Under the pieces are notes generated by a model, which worked only from the letters and a program-made list of their open reading frames with translations, did no database searches and was not told the origin of the DNA. Positions 36,639-46,209 of a stretch of DNA of 64,000 nucleotides are shown here, piece after piece. The position numbers were made by a program, and so were the translations under genes. Position 1 is the first letter of the stretch; each line of letters opens with the position of its first letter. This DNA is from Cenococcum geophilum 1.58 (Eukaryota > Ascomycota > Dothideomycetes > Gloniales > Gloniaceae), in contig KV748196.1 of assembly GCA_001692895.1 (NCBI GenBank), forward strand, positions 992,001-1,056,000, read 5' to 3'.

Positions 36639-36739
36639 TGTAAGAGTATATATATTAGGTCCCGCCGCGCTTACGATAAGTTCGCAAGCACTCTCAGTCT
36701 TTTTGGCCGTATGGCGACGTAGAGGCGGGCTACGTTACA
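36639..36739 (+). repeat. TRIM-1 3' LTR (101 bp)
   Basis: Keeps the TTACA end lost in the 5' copy. The hairpin here reads ACGTAG/CTACGT (36717-36735). Followed by TSD GGAAG. Confidence 0.93.
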
Positions 36740-37445
36740 GGAAGGTTATATTATAACTTTAGGAGCTCCTTTTTAAGTATCCAATAAGTAGGAGATCAAT
36801 AGAGATCAATAGTCTTATTATAAGAGAAGTCTTTAAATTTAAGAAGTATGACCCTATTAAGTTTAATAGAGTTCGCATCTTTAAGTTAAGAATAGTTAAT
36901 AAGATTAAGGGCAAAGCTACTAACGCCCTATTTAAGAAATTAAGGCTTATTATTTAAGGCTATAATAATAATAGTAAGGAGGTAATTTTTATATAGTCTC
37001 CTATAATTTAACAAGCTAGTTAGCGAGTTATTATTGCGCTAGCTTCCTCCTTAATAAAGAATAAAATGGCGGTTTATTTATAAGATATTACTTAAGCCTA
37101 TACCTAATTAAAGACGCACCTTTAGCGCTTAATATTAGCATACCTTTTAGAGTAAATTCGCTATTAGTATCCTAAAGATATAATTATAGTTGTGCTTAAG
37201 CCATTATATAGGATTATAGAGGTAGGAATTTACTAGTAGGCTACCTACAGCAAGCACCATAAAAAGAAGCTTTTAATAACTACTTCTATATTTAATCCCT
37301 GCTTCCTTATTACAACTATAGGAACTTTATTTAGAATTATTAGTATATAAACTAATAATATAATTATTTTAGGAGACAACCAATTCTTAGCTCTTAAAGA
37401 AGACAAGCTAGTAAAGGCAAATCTTATAGTAAAGCTAAAGGAAAA

Positions 37446-37667
37446 TGTTGGTTACATAAGGGAATATCACGTAGCTACGGTTCGTAGATAGTATAATAAT
37501 TATTGTTCTTATTATTAATTCTTAAAGAAAGGGGTAAGGAACTTAAGGTTCCTTACCACGCTAGTGCCGCGGCGGCACGTGACGGCAACTTGCCGCATGT
37601 AACGGCAACTTGCTATATATGGTGGCAATATACCTTATATAGTAACCACTTGCCTTTATTCCTAATA
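37446..37667 (-). repeat. Cop-2 3' LTR (222 bp)
   Basis: Left LTR of the minus-strand element; the right edge reads CCTAATA for the native CCAACA. Includes three GGCAA/TTGCC palindromic units and a GCCGCGGCGGC block. The open frame at 37503-37688 is incidental. Confidence 0.93.
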
Positions 37668-40600
37668 CTAGCAACTCTTCTTTTATAGTTACTATCTATA
37701 TATATATACCGCTTGACTAGCGTAATAAATATTAATCCTTCTTACTTACTATTACTATTATAATATAAGTCTCGCTATCCTAAAATTTGCCTCTTAGCAT
37801 ATAGTGCTTTCTTACTTAGGAGTTATAGGTAGATATTATATTTAGAGGGCCACTAAGGCGCTAGTAGTAAGTAAGCTAATAGCGATTTTCTATCCCAGGG
37901 ATAGAAAATCCTAATTGGCTAGATTAAGTTAGGGTCTATAAAATATTATACTCTAAAAAGTCTTAGTAAGAGAATCTAACTAATTAGATAACTTTAACCG
38001 CCGGTTAAAGTTCCTAGATATTTTAAGACCTTACGTAACTAAGAAATTTCTAGGGACTTCCTTTTAACCTAACCTTTAACTTATATATATAGAGTATTTG
38101 TATTAATAAACATCTCTAGTACCTTATTTAGGTTTGCCTTTATTATTATATCTACTAGATTATCTTAGCCATTAATTTATTAAATCTTAAAGAGTTTTTA
38201 ACGCTTATAGGATTGTTAAAGTGCTATAATATTAATTATAAGGCGCTTNTNCTTTATAGTACNNAGCTTAACTANACACTTNTAGAGGGAATATAAGTTA
38301 GTGTATACAATTATAGGGATAATAGGAAGTTTAAGTTAATCTATAATTATCTTTAGGGTAGTTTTAATTGCAATTACTATATTAACTCCGCTAACTATTT
38401 TATATATCTCTAACGCTAAAACACTTTAGGTAACGCGCTTGCTCTTAGTTAAGCTTTAATAAATAAGATTACTATAGATTATAAAGTTATTCTCTTTAGT
38501 AAATTCGTTCGCGATAATAATCTTATATCCTAACTAGGAGCTAAAATCTTTATTATTTATAAACGATCTATTAATAAATATAAAGAGCTTAGTAGTAGGA
38601 AGATTAATAAGCACGTAGAGTAGTCCCCGATTAAGATAGTTTATTTACTAAGAAAGACATTTATTTAGGGCAAAAACGTTATCCTTAGTTAGTTTCTAGT
38701 GTTAGGCAGTAACAGAGAGATTAAATAAAGCCTTAGGTTAATAGATAGAAGTAATATAAACTTCGTAAGTGCGTTGCTCCATATATCCTTGCTTTAGGAA
38801 ATTAACGTTAATAACGTTAATCTTCTTACCTTAACCCTTCTAGCGTAAAGCAATAGAATCCTTATTTAGGGAAAGGATGCATCTATTAAAGAGTAATAGT
38901 GTTATTAAATTAAGCTTTTCTTTTAGCTTTACTATAAGATTTGCCTTTACTAGCTTATCTTCTTTAAGAGCTAAGAATTAGTCGTCCCCTAAGATAATTA
39001 TATCGTTAGTTTATATGCCAATAATTCTAAATAGAGTTCCTGTGGTTATAATAAGGAAGCAGGGATTAAATATAGAAGTAGTTATTAAAAGTTTCTCTTT
39101 ATAGTGCTTGCTATAGGTAGCCTACTAGTAAGTTCCTACCTCTATAATTCTATATAATGGCTTAAGCACAACTATAATTGTATCTTTAGGATACTAGTAG
39201 TAAATTTGCTCTAGAAGGTATGCTAATATTAAGCGCTAAAGGTACGTCTCTAATTAGGTGTAGGCTTAAGTAATATCTTATAAATAAACCGCTATTTTAT
39301 TCTTTATTAAGGAGGGAGCTAGCGTAATAATAATTTACTAACTAGCTTATTAAATCGTAGGAGATTGCGTAAGAATTACCTCCTTACTATTATCGTTATA
39401 ACCTTAGATAACAAGCCTTAATTTCTTAAATAGGGTATTAGTAGCTTTACCTTTAATCTCGTTAACTATTCTTAACTTAAAGATACGAACTTTATTAAAC
39501 TTAGTAGGGTTATACTTCTTAAATTTAAAGACTCCTCTTATAATAAGACCGTCGATCTCCTGCTTATTAAATACTTAGAAAGGAACTCCTAGGGTTATAA
39601 TATAATCTTCCTTTTAGAGCTATTTTGCGAGCTTAAAGTTAGCCTTCTCTTTAGCTGTTATAAAGGCCATTAATAACTTAACTCTATTCTTAATGGCGGC
39701 AATAAATTATTCTTTAAAATTAATAAGATGTTAGCAATTTTATAATCCCTTTAGGCGACCTCTACCGCGTTATAGTTATAGCGCATCTACTACAATTATA
39801 TTAGGATTGTAGTTGTTTTCTAAAGCATATTAATTATAGTTCTCTTTTAGGGTATCTTCTAGGGTATCCTATAAAGGCTTAGAATTATTATCTTTATAGT
39901 AAGGCTTAATAATAGTTAAACGGAATTAAGTAGGTCTATAAGGCATTTAAATAGTATAAGTTTAACTATTAATTATAATAAGTTAATATAGGCCTAACCA
40001 TCCTCCCTTTTTACGCCATACGCGTACTTTAGACTAGAGTGGCAGATTAAGTATAGTTAAGGTATTTAGGCTATTTCTTATTCCTAATACGTTATTAACC
40101 TAGCGTATAACGTAGAGACATTATACCTCCTTTATTACCTTATAAATAGCCTCAGCTTATTATATAATAGAGGGAGATAGTAGAGAATTATTAGTTATTT
40201 AAGGGTAGGCGCTAAAGACTAGTAATATAGGTATAAGTCTATCTAGGCCAGCGGAATTATTAATAGCTTTAATAGCTATTTGCAAGGTAAGTTCTTTACT
40301 AGCGTCCTTTAGTTCTAAAGAGATAATCTTATATACGCGGCGTAATAGCGTGTAATATTACTCCACTTTTTTAATACTATTATACGCCTTAACGGGGACT
40401 TCCTTAATCTTAATTACTATTACCTTTATCTATTATTAAAACTCTATAGATAAGAAGTTCTCTCCTATATTATGGATAATTTAATTAGGGGGTCCTAGGT
40501 AGATATTAATCTAATATAACTAAAGGGTATCCTATACGTTCCTAGCTAATATATCCTTTAAAAATTATGCGGCTTAGAAGGAAATTAAAAAGTTAATAAC

Positions 40601-41300
40601 TTAAAGTACTAGCTTACTGCTAAGATATATAACGTTAACGATAATATAGAAGTTAAAGTTATAGTTATTTTTAAGGGTAAACTTAAATCGGCTAGGGGAC
40701 TTCTGGTTTATTTAGTAGTAATAGTAGTACTTTATAAAATGCTTAATTGCTTTAACCTTAACTTTATAGCCTACTTACTAAAGAACCCTAAGTAATTAAT
40801 AAATAGATAGGTGGCTAAAACAATAGTATAGTTGGCGTAATTCTAACTTAGTTAAGTAGCTCTAAGCAATACTCTTTTTTAGTTAATAAAGAAGTAACTA
40901 GGGGTAACCCTACTTGCGCATAATAGGCACCTAATTATCTCCCTAAATAAGTATATTTTTAAGGTTATTAAGCCTAATACCTAATTAATTTATATCTTTA
41001 ATATAAAATAGAAACGGAGTATTTATAGGAATAATATAGAAAGTAATATATCCTAAGGGGGTTTAAACCCTAATTATGCTAAGAGAGATTATAGTACCCT
41101 TACTAAAACAAATCATATATTAGCCTGCCGTTAAATAGTTAATTTAAACAGAGTTATTAAGCTGCTAAAGGGCTTAAACTTAAGGTTCTTCTACTATAGA
41201 TACTCCTGCGGCTCTAGTATCTAGTATAATACTATAGAAGATATTTACTAAGTATCTATTATTAAAGGAGAACGCGGAGCTCTCCTTTAGCTTATTAAAG
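37668..41300 (-). pseudogene. Cop-2 pol, broken
   Basis: Minus-strand reading collinear with Cop-1: protease about 41270-41000, integrase about 40900-40150, RT about 39700-38960, RNase H about 38920-37750. Unlike Cop-1, its RT is not interrupted, so it supplies the empty sites for both TRIM-1 and Cop-2. Stops TAA/TAG; n bases at 38249-38282. Confidence 0.88.
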
Positions 41301-42944
41301 ATATTTAACTTTATAATAGAATGGAGCGTAGATTGGTTATTAAGAATAGTAATAGTTTATATACTATCTACCTTACCATACTTAGTAAAGTATTAGTTAG
41401 GAGAGTAGTTTTTAATTTCTATATCTATAAGGAGCTATTTAGTTTTATTAACCTTACCCTTAAGATCTTCTACGCCTTTATATTAAACCAGAAAGCTTTA
41501 AAAGTAGGCCATAGTAACCTCGCGATTTCTAATATTTCTTATACTTTAACGGAACTTATTAAATACCTCTTTTCACTTATTAAGGGAGTATCTAGTTAAC
41601 TAGTAATTTAGCTTCTTATAAATATAGCACTTCTTCTAGCAATTACTTTAAAATAAACCTCTATAAGGACCTCTATAATTACCTTATAGTTAATATTAAT
41701 TATACCCTTTACCGTATTCCCTACTACGGCCGCTATATATTTAATTAGTCTAGTTATAATTATATTAGTTAGGAATACTTAGTTAGGTAGGGTTTTTGGT
41801 ATAAAGCTATTAAGATTCTTATATTTGTATTATAGTACCTATAATAGAGCGTAGCTTGGTATATACTCCTTTAAACGTATTTATAGGTTTATATAGCGCT
41901 AAGTTATACTTAAAAACGCTATAGTATACTAAGATAACCTAGTCCCTTAGGCTGTTCTTATTTTAGTAAGTTTTAGTAAGTCCATATTAGATTTTCTAAA
42001 GTTTATTAAAGAGTAGTTAAAGGCACTTTAAATAAGTCTTTATTAGGTTAGAAGCAATAACTCTCTANAATATANTCTCNCGCCATTTAGATATATAAAG
42101 TTAGTAATTCTTATTAGTCTTAAAATAGGCTCTAGTAAGCTAAAGCATTATATTAAAGCTATAGTTTTTACCCATAATATAGTTATAATAGAATATTACT
42201 GCCCGTCCCTTTAATATAATAGAGAAAGCATAGTAGTACTAGTAGTATTAAATTCTAACCTTATTACAACAGTTATAGAAGACCTATAGTTTTACTCTAA
42301 GTATATTATATAATTCTCCTCTAAACTTCTTCTCTTTATCCAAATATACCTTTATTAGATTTATAACATCTTATAGTAGAGGGTTACTAGTTAGCTAGAG
42401 TAGAGGAGCTAAAGGTGGCGGAGGTAGAGGACGAGTACCTCTAGGTAGGAGAGTACCTTTAGGTAGGAGAGTAGCGTTTTAGGGTTTTTATTCCAAATTA
42501 AAATTGCCTTTTAAAGAATATAGGTTAGTTCTAGGTTTTTATAGTTAATATATAATCTTAGCTTTTGTCTATACTAGTTCTTTTATACTAGTAATAACGG
42601 CCTAAATATTACTAGTAATTAGGTTACTATTCTTAGTAACGTATACCCCGTTCCTATAAAAAAAAGTCTTAAAAATCCTAAACAATATTAATATTACTAA
42701 GTGCCTAGGTATTAGCGGTCTATCCTATAAAATCCTTCCTAAAATATTCCTATAGCTATATATCAGCGTAGTATTTACTTTAGTAGAATATAATATAGTG
42801 TAGAAGAAAGCTATTAACTTATTTTACGGTATAAGTTATTATATTAAAGGTAAATTCATTCTAATTTTTATTAATAAGTTTCGCGTATAAAGCTACCCCT
42901 AGTAGTAAGGAGTCTTCCTAGTCGTTTAAAGTAGGCATAGCCAT
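41301..42944 (-). pseudogene. Cop-2 gag and downstream linker, broken
   Basis: Starts with an intact minus-strand ATG at 42944-42942 (MAMP), aligned with the Cop-1 start at 32954. It contains the Pro/Leu linker (about 42480-42400) and degraded Cys region. n bases at 42067-42079. The plus-strand frame 41321-41599 is an antisense shadow. Confidence 0.85.
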
Positions 42945-43331
42945 ATTTTTAGAGGGAGGGAAGTGTTATTGGCGTAGGGATTATTATTTAGTACGCGTTT
43001 GTAATATATATTTATTATTTAGTACGCGTTCGTAACATATATTTGCGATTATAAGGCTTAAAACTAGTTCTAGCCTTAAATTACAAAGACTTATAAAGCG
43101 TATTATTCTGCGTAATAGATGCAAGAATCTATAATCTTAGAAAGGCTTAAGACTAGTTCTAGCCTTTAAATCCTTAGATTCGTGGAAGAGTTCTATTTAA
43201 GGTTTAGAACCAGTTCTAACCTTAAAAGACAGCTTCCTTTAGCACAAGTAGCACTAGTATAGTGGCTTATCTCTTCTTAGTGGAATACCTAGCTGCTCTA
43301 TAGTATAATAGTAAAGTTAACCACTAATTAG

Positions 43332-43553
43332 TATTAGTTATATAAGGGGATATCATATAGCTATAGTTTATAGATAGTATAATAATTGTTATTCTTATTA
43401 TTAATTCTTAAAGAAAGGGGTAAGGAACTTAAGGTTCCTCACTACGCTAGTGCCGCGGCGGCACGTGACGGCAACTTGCCGCACGTAACGGCAACTTGCC
43501 ATACGTAGTGGCAATATACCTCATATAGTGACCACTTACCTTTATTCCCAACA
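43332..43553 (-). repeat. Cop-2 5' LTR (222 bp)
   Basis: Right LTR; outer end CCCAACA intact, inner end TATTAG for native TGTTGG. The leader with two ACGCGT cores lies to its left (about 42980-43330). Confidence 0.93.
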
Positions 43554-43558
43554 GAAAA

Positions 43559-44810
43559 GCTTAGTTTAATAATACTATTACTTTTTAATAGATGCATCCT
43601 CTCCCTAAACAAGGATTCTATTGCTCTACGCTAGAAGGGTTAAGGTAAAAAGATTAACGTTATTAACGCTAATTCTCTAAAGTAAGGATATATGGAGTAA
43701 CGCGCTTGCGAAGTTTATATTACTTCTATCTATTAACCTAAGGCTTTATTTAATCTCTCTGTTGCTATCTAATACTAGGAATTAACTAAGGATAATATCC
43801 TTACCCTAAATAAGCGTCTTTTCTAGTAAATAAACTATTTTAATTAGGGACTACTTTATATACCTATTAATCTTCCTACTACTAAGCTCTTTATATTTAT
43901 TAATAGATTGTTTATAAATAATAAAGATTTTAGCTCCTAGTTAGGATATAAAATTATTATTACAAATAAATTTACTAAAGAGAATAACTTTATAATCTAT
44001 AGCAATCTTATTTATTAGAGCTTAATTAAGAGCAAGCGCATTACCTAAAGTGTTTTAGCGTTAGAGATATATAGAATAGTTAGCGGAGTTAATATAATAA
44101 TTATAATTAGAACTACCCTAAAGATAATTATAGATTAACTTAAACTTTCTATTATCCCTATAATTATATACACTAACTTATATTCCCTCTATAAGTGTTT
44201 AGTTAAGCTTAATACTATAAAAAGGAAGTGCCTTATAATTAATATTATAGTACTTTAGTAATCCTATAAGCGTTAAAAACTCTTTAAGATTTAATAAATT
44301 AATAGCTAAGATAACCTAGTAGATATAATAATAAAGGCAAACCTAAATAAGGTATTAGAGACGTTTATTAATATAAATACTTTATATATATAAGTTAAAG
44401 GTTAGGTTAAAAGGAAGTCCCTAGAAATTTCTTAGTTATATAAGGTCTTAAGATATCTAGGAACTTTAACCAGCGGTTAAAGTTATCTAATTAGTTAGAT
44501 TCTCTTACTAAAACTTTTTAGAGTATAATATTCTATAGACCCTAACTTAACCTAGCTAATTAGGATTTTTCATCCCTGGGATAGAAAATTGCTATTGGCT
44601 TACTTACTACTAGCGCCTTAGTGGCCCTTTAAATAAGATATCTACCTATAACTCCTAAGTAAGAAAGTACTATATGCTAAGAGGCAAATTTTAGGATAGC
44701 GAGACTTATATTATAATGGCAATAGTAAGTAAAAAGGATTAATATTTACTACGCTAGTTAAGCGGTATATATATATATATAGATAGCAACTATAAAAGAA
44801 GAGTTGCTAG
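43559..44810 (+). pseudogene. Cop-1 RT C-terminus and RNase H, broken
   Basis: Resumes the Cop-1 pol after Cop-2 (AAGCTTAGTTTAATAATA at the junction). Collinear with the minus strand of 38915-37670. The RNase H domain would remove RNA from the RNA-DNA hybrid. Near 44560-44600 a short inverted TTTTCATCCCTGGGATAGAAAA lies before the 3' end. Stops TAA/TAG. Confidence 0.82.
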
Positions 44811-45022
44811 TGTTGGGAATAAAGGCAAGTGGTTACTATATAAGGCAAATTGCCATTACGGGTGGCAAGTTGCCGTTACGTGCGGCAAGTTGCCGTCACG
44901 TATCGCCGCGGTAGTAGCGTGGCGAGGAGCCTTAAGCTCCTTGCCCTCCCTAATATATAAAAGAACAATTATTATACTATCTACAAACCGTAGCTACGTA
45001 ATATCCCCTTATATAACCAACA
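44811..45022 (+). repeat. Cop-1 3' LTR (212 bp)
   Basis: Three GGCAA/TTGCC units (44845-44902) against two in the 5' LTR, which accounts for the 20-bp length difference. The rest matches 32321-32512. Confidence 0.93.
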
Positions 45023-46209
45023 CCTTAAACCAATATAATAAAGTTATAACTACTAATCGCGGTAAAGAACGCGAAGGTAATATATTAAAACCCCTTAAAA
45101 TTTATATAATATAAGCCGCACCCTTTTATTTATTAGCAAGAAAACAAGATTATAGGATCTTTACTATAATACTAAAAGATATTAAGAAGGTATTAGAACT
45201 AAAGCAATATATTAACCTCTAACCTCTTATACCTAAAGAATATTACGATTTAATTAATACGTTTAAGAAATAATTTATAAACTAACTACCCCCGTATTAA
45301 GATAAGCACAATTTTAAAATAAAACTTAAACCTAGTATAACGCTAAAGTTTGGCCCGTTATACGGTATATTATAAGAAGAGCTGCTTATAATATAATAAT
45401 ACCTTAAAGAGTACCTAGGGAAAAATTTATTCGCCCTAGTTAATTACTATTTACCTTACCTATACTATTCATTAAAAAACCTAAAGAAGGCTTAAGGTTC
45501 TATATTAATTATTAAGCCCTAAATATAATTATAATTTAAAACCAATATCTAATTTCTCTACTTTAAGAAACGCTTAACTGCTTAGTAAAAGTATAATACT
45601 TTATAAAGCTTAACGTAGTCGCTGCCTTTAATTAAATCTGTATTTATAAAGGAGATAAGAAGTATATAGCTTTCTGTATATAATAGGGACTTTTTAAATA
45701 CCTAGTAATGCCGTTTAGTATAAAAAACGGTCCCGGTATATTTTAGTAATATATTAATAATACACTTCGCAAATTCCTTAATATATTTATTACTGCGTAT
45801 ATTAATAATATATTAATCTATTTATCTTTACTTTCTAAGTACTAAAAGTATATCTAAATAGTCCTTAAACGCCTATAAGACATAGGCTTATAATATAATA
45901 TTAAGAAATATAAGTTCCACGCATCTAAAGTTATATATTTAGGCCTAATTATATCCTATAATGGAATTAAATAGACCCTAAGAAAATCGCTGCAATTATA
46001 AACTAGGAAAGTCCTAGTAGTATATAAAATATCTAAGGATTTCTAGGATTCGCAAATTTCTGTTATTAATTTATTAATTACTTCTTAAAAATTATTTAAC
46101 TATTAGTAAACTTAATAAGGAAGAATATAAGATTTAAATAGACTACTAAATATAAATAAGTTTTTAATAACTTAAAATATCGTTTTATAACTACTTTAAT
46201 TCTTACCTA
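45023..46209 (+). pseudogene. Gyp2 reverse transcriptase, broken
   Basis: Continues Gyp2 after Cop-1. RT block: KFGPLYG near 45350, LVMPF-type segment near 45705, and YINNILIY at 45798-45821 where YVDDILIY is expected, both Asp codons now Asn. Ends with TTAATTCTTACCTA (46196-46209), duplicated by the LINE-B2 insertion. Confidence 0.88.

Larger units (their letters stand above)
36294..36739 (+). mobile_element. TRIM-1: 446-bp miniature LTR retroelement with 101-bp LTRs
   Basis: Two 101-bp direct repeats beginning TGTAAGAG and ending TTATA/TTACA, TSD GGAAG at 36289-36293 and 36740-36744. The uninterrupted site, with one GGAAG, survives in Cop-2 (CTTCC at 39607-39611). The internal 244 bp start with a self-complementary primer site (36398-36412) and end in a purine-rich tract, AGAGAAAAGGG (36623-36634). 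No gag or pol. A short frame from 36550 (MAFNPYRGPNGRIEE) may be a Gag remnant. Non-autonomous; family relationship unknown. Confidence 0.93.
33961..37440 (+). pseudogene. Cop-1 pol: protease, integrase, RT (N-terminal part); broken
   Basis: Protease region about 34740-34960, reading KGTIISLG then PLGYISFYII and NTPFLFYIKDIDKL. GAG-pre-integrase about 35030-35180 (ELRQLHYYFSH); integrase about 35180-35750 (AARFLKDILA, YLGPPN, AIKAINNSAGLD). RT begins about 36190, is interrupted by TRIM-1, and continues FKKYDPIKFNRVRIF to NNIIILGDNQFLALKEDKL near 37345-37420; TDD-type Asp codons at the active site are now Asn. It is cut at 37445 by Cop-2 and resumes at 43559. Stops TAA/TAG; one n at 35909. Confidence 0.9.
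37446..43553 (-). mobile_element. Cop-2: complete copia retrotransposon, inverted inside Cop-1
   Basis: Same family as Cop-1, opposite strand. Both LTRs are 222 bp (37446-37667, 43332-43553); TSD GAAAA at 37441-37445 and 43554-43558. Its own RT region shows the uninterrupted target (TTTTC at 38916-38920). Gag starts at 42944 (minus). Because the two copies are inverted, 37670-38920 is the reverse complement of 43559-44810. Confidence 0.95.
32321..45022 (+). mobile_element. Cop-1: Ty1/copia retrotransposon holding TRIM-1 and Cop-2
   Basis: LTRs TGTTRGGAATAAAGG...AACCAACA at 32321-32512 (192 bp) and 44811-45022 (212 bp). Flanks read ACCTT before and CCTTA after, so the 5-bp target duplication is clear for CCTT and blurred by one base. 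Order: leader, gag (ATG 32954), protease, integrase, RT, RNase H; integrase before RT defines copia. Two later insertions sit inside: TRIM-1 (36294-36739) and Cop-2 (37446-43553). Confidence 0.93.

Noticed and set aside
37900..44600. Matching inverted segments read as a foldback DNA transposon
   Set aside because: LTRs, TSD GAAAA and an empty site show two copia elements of opposite orientation, which explains the inversion.
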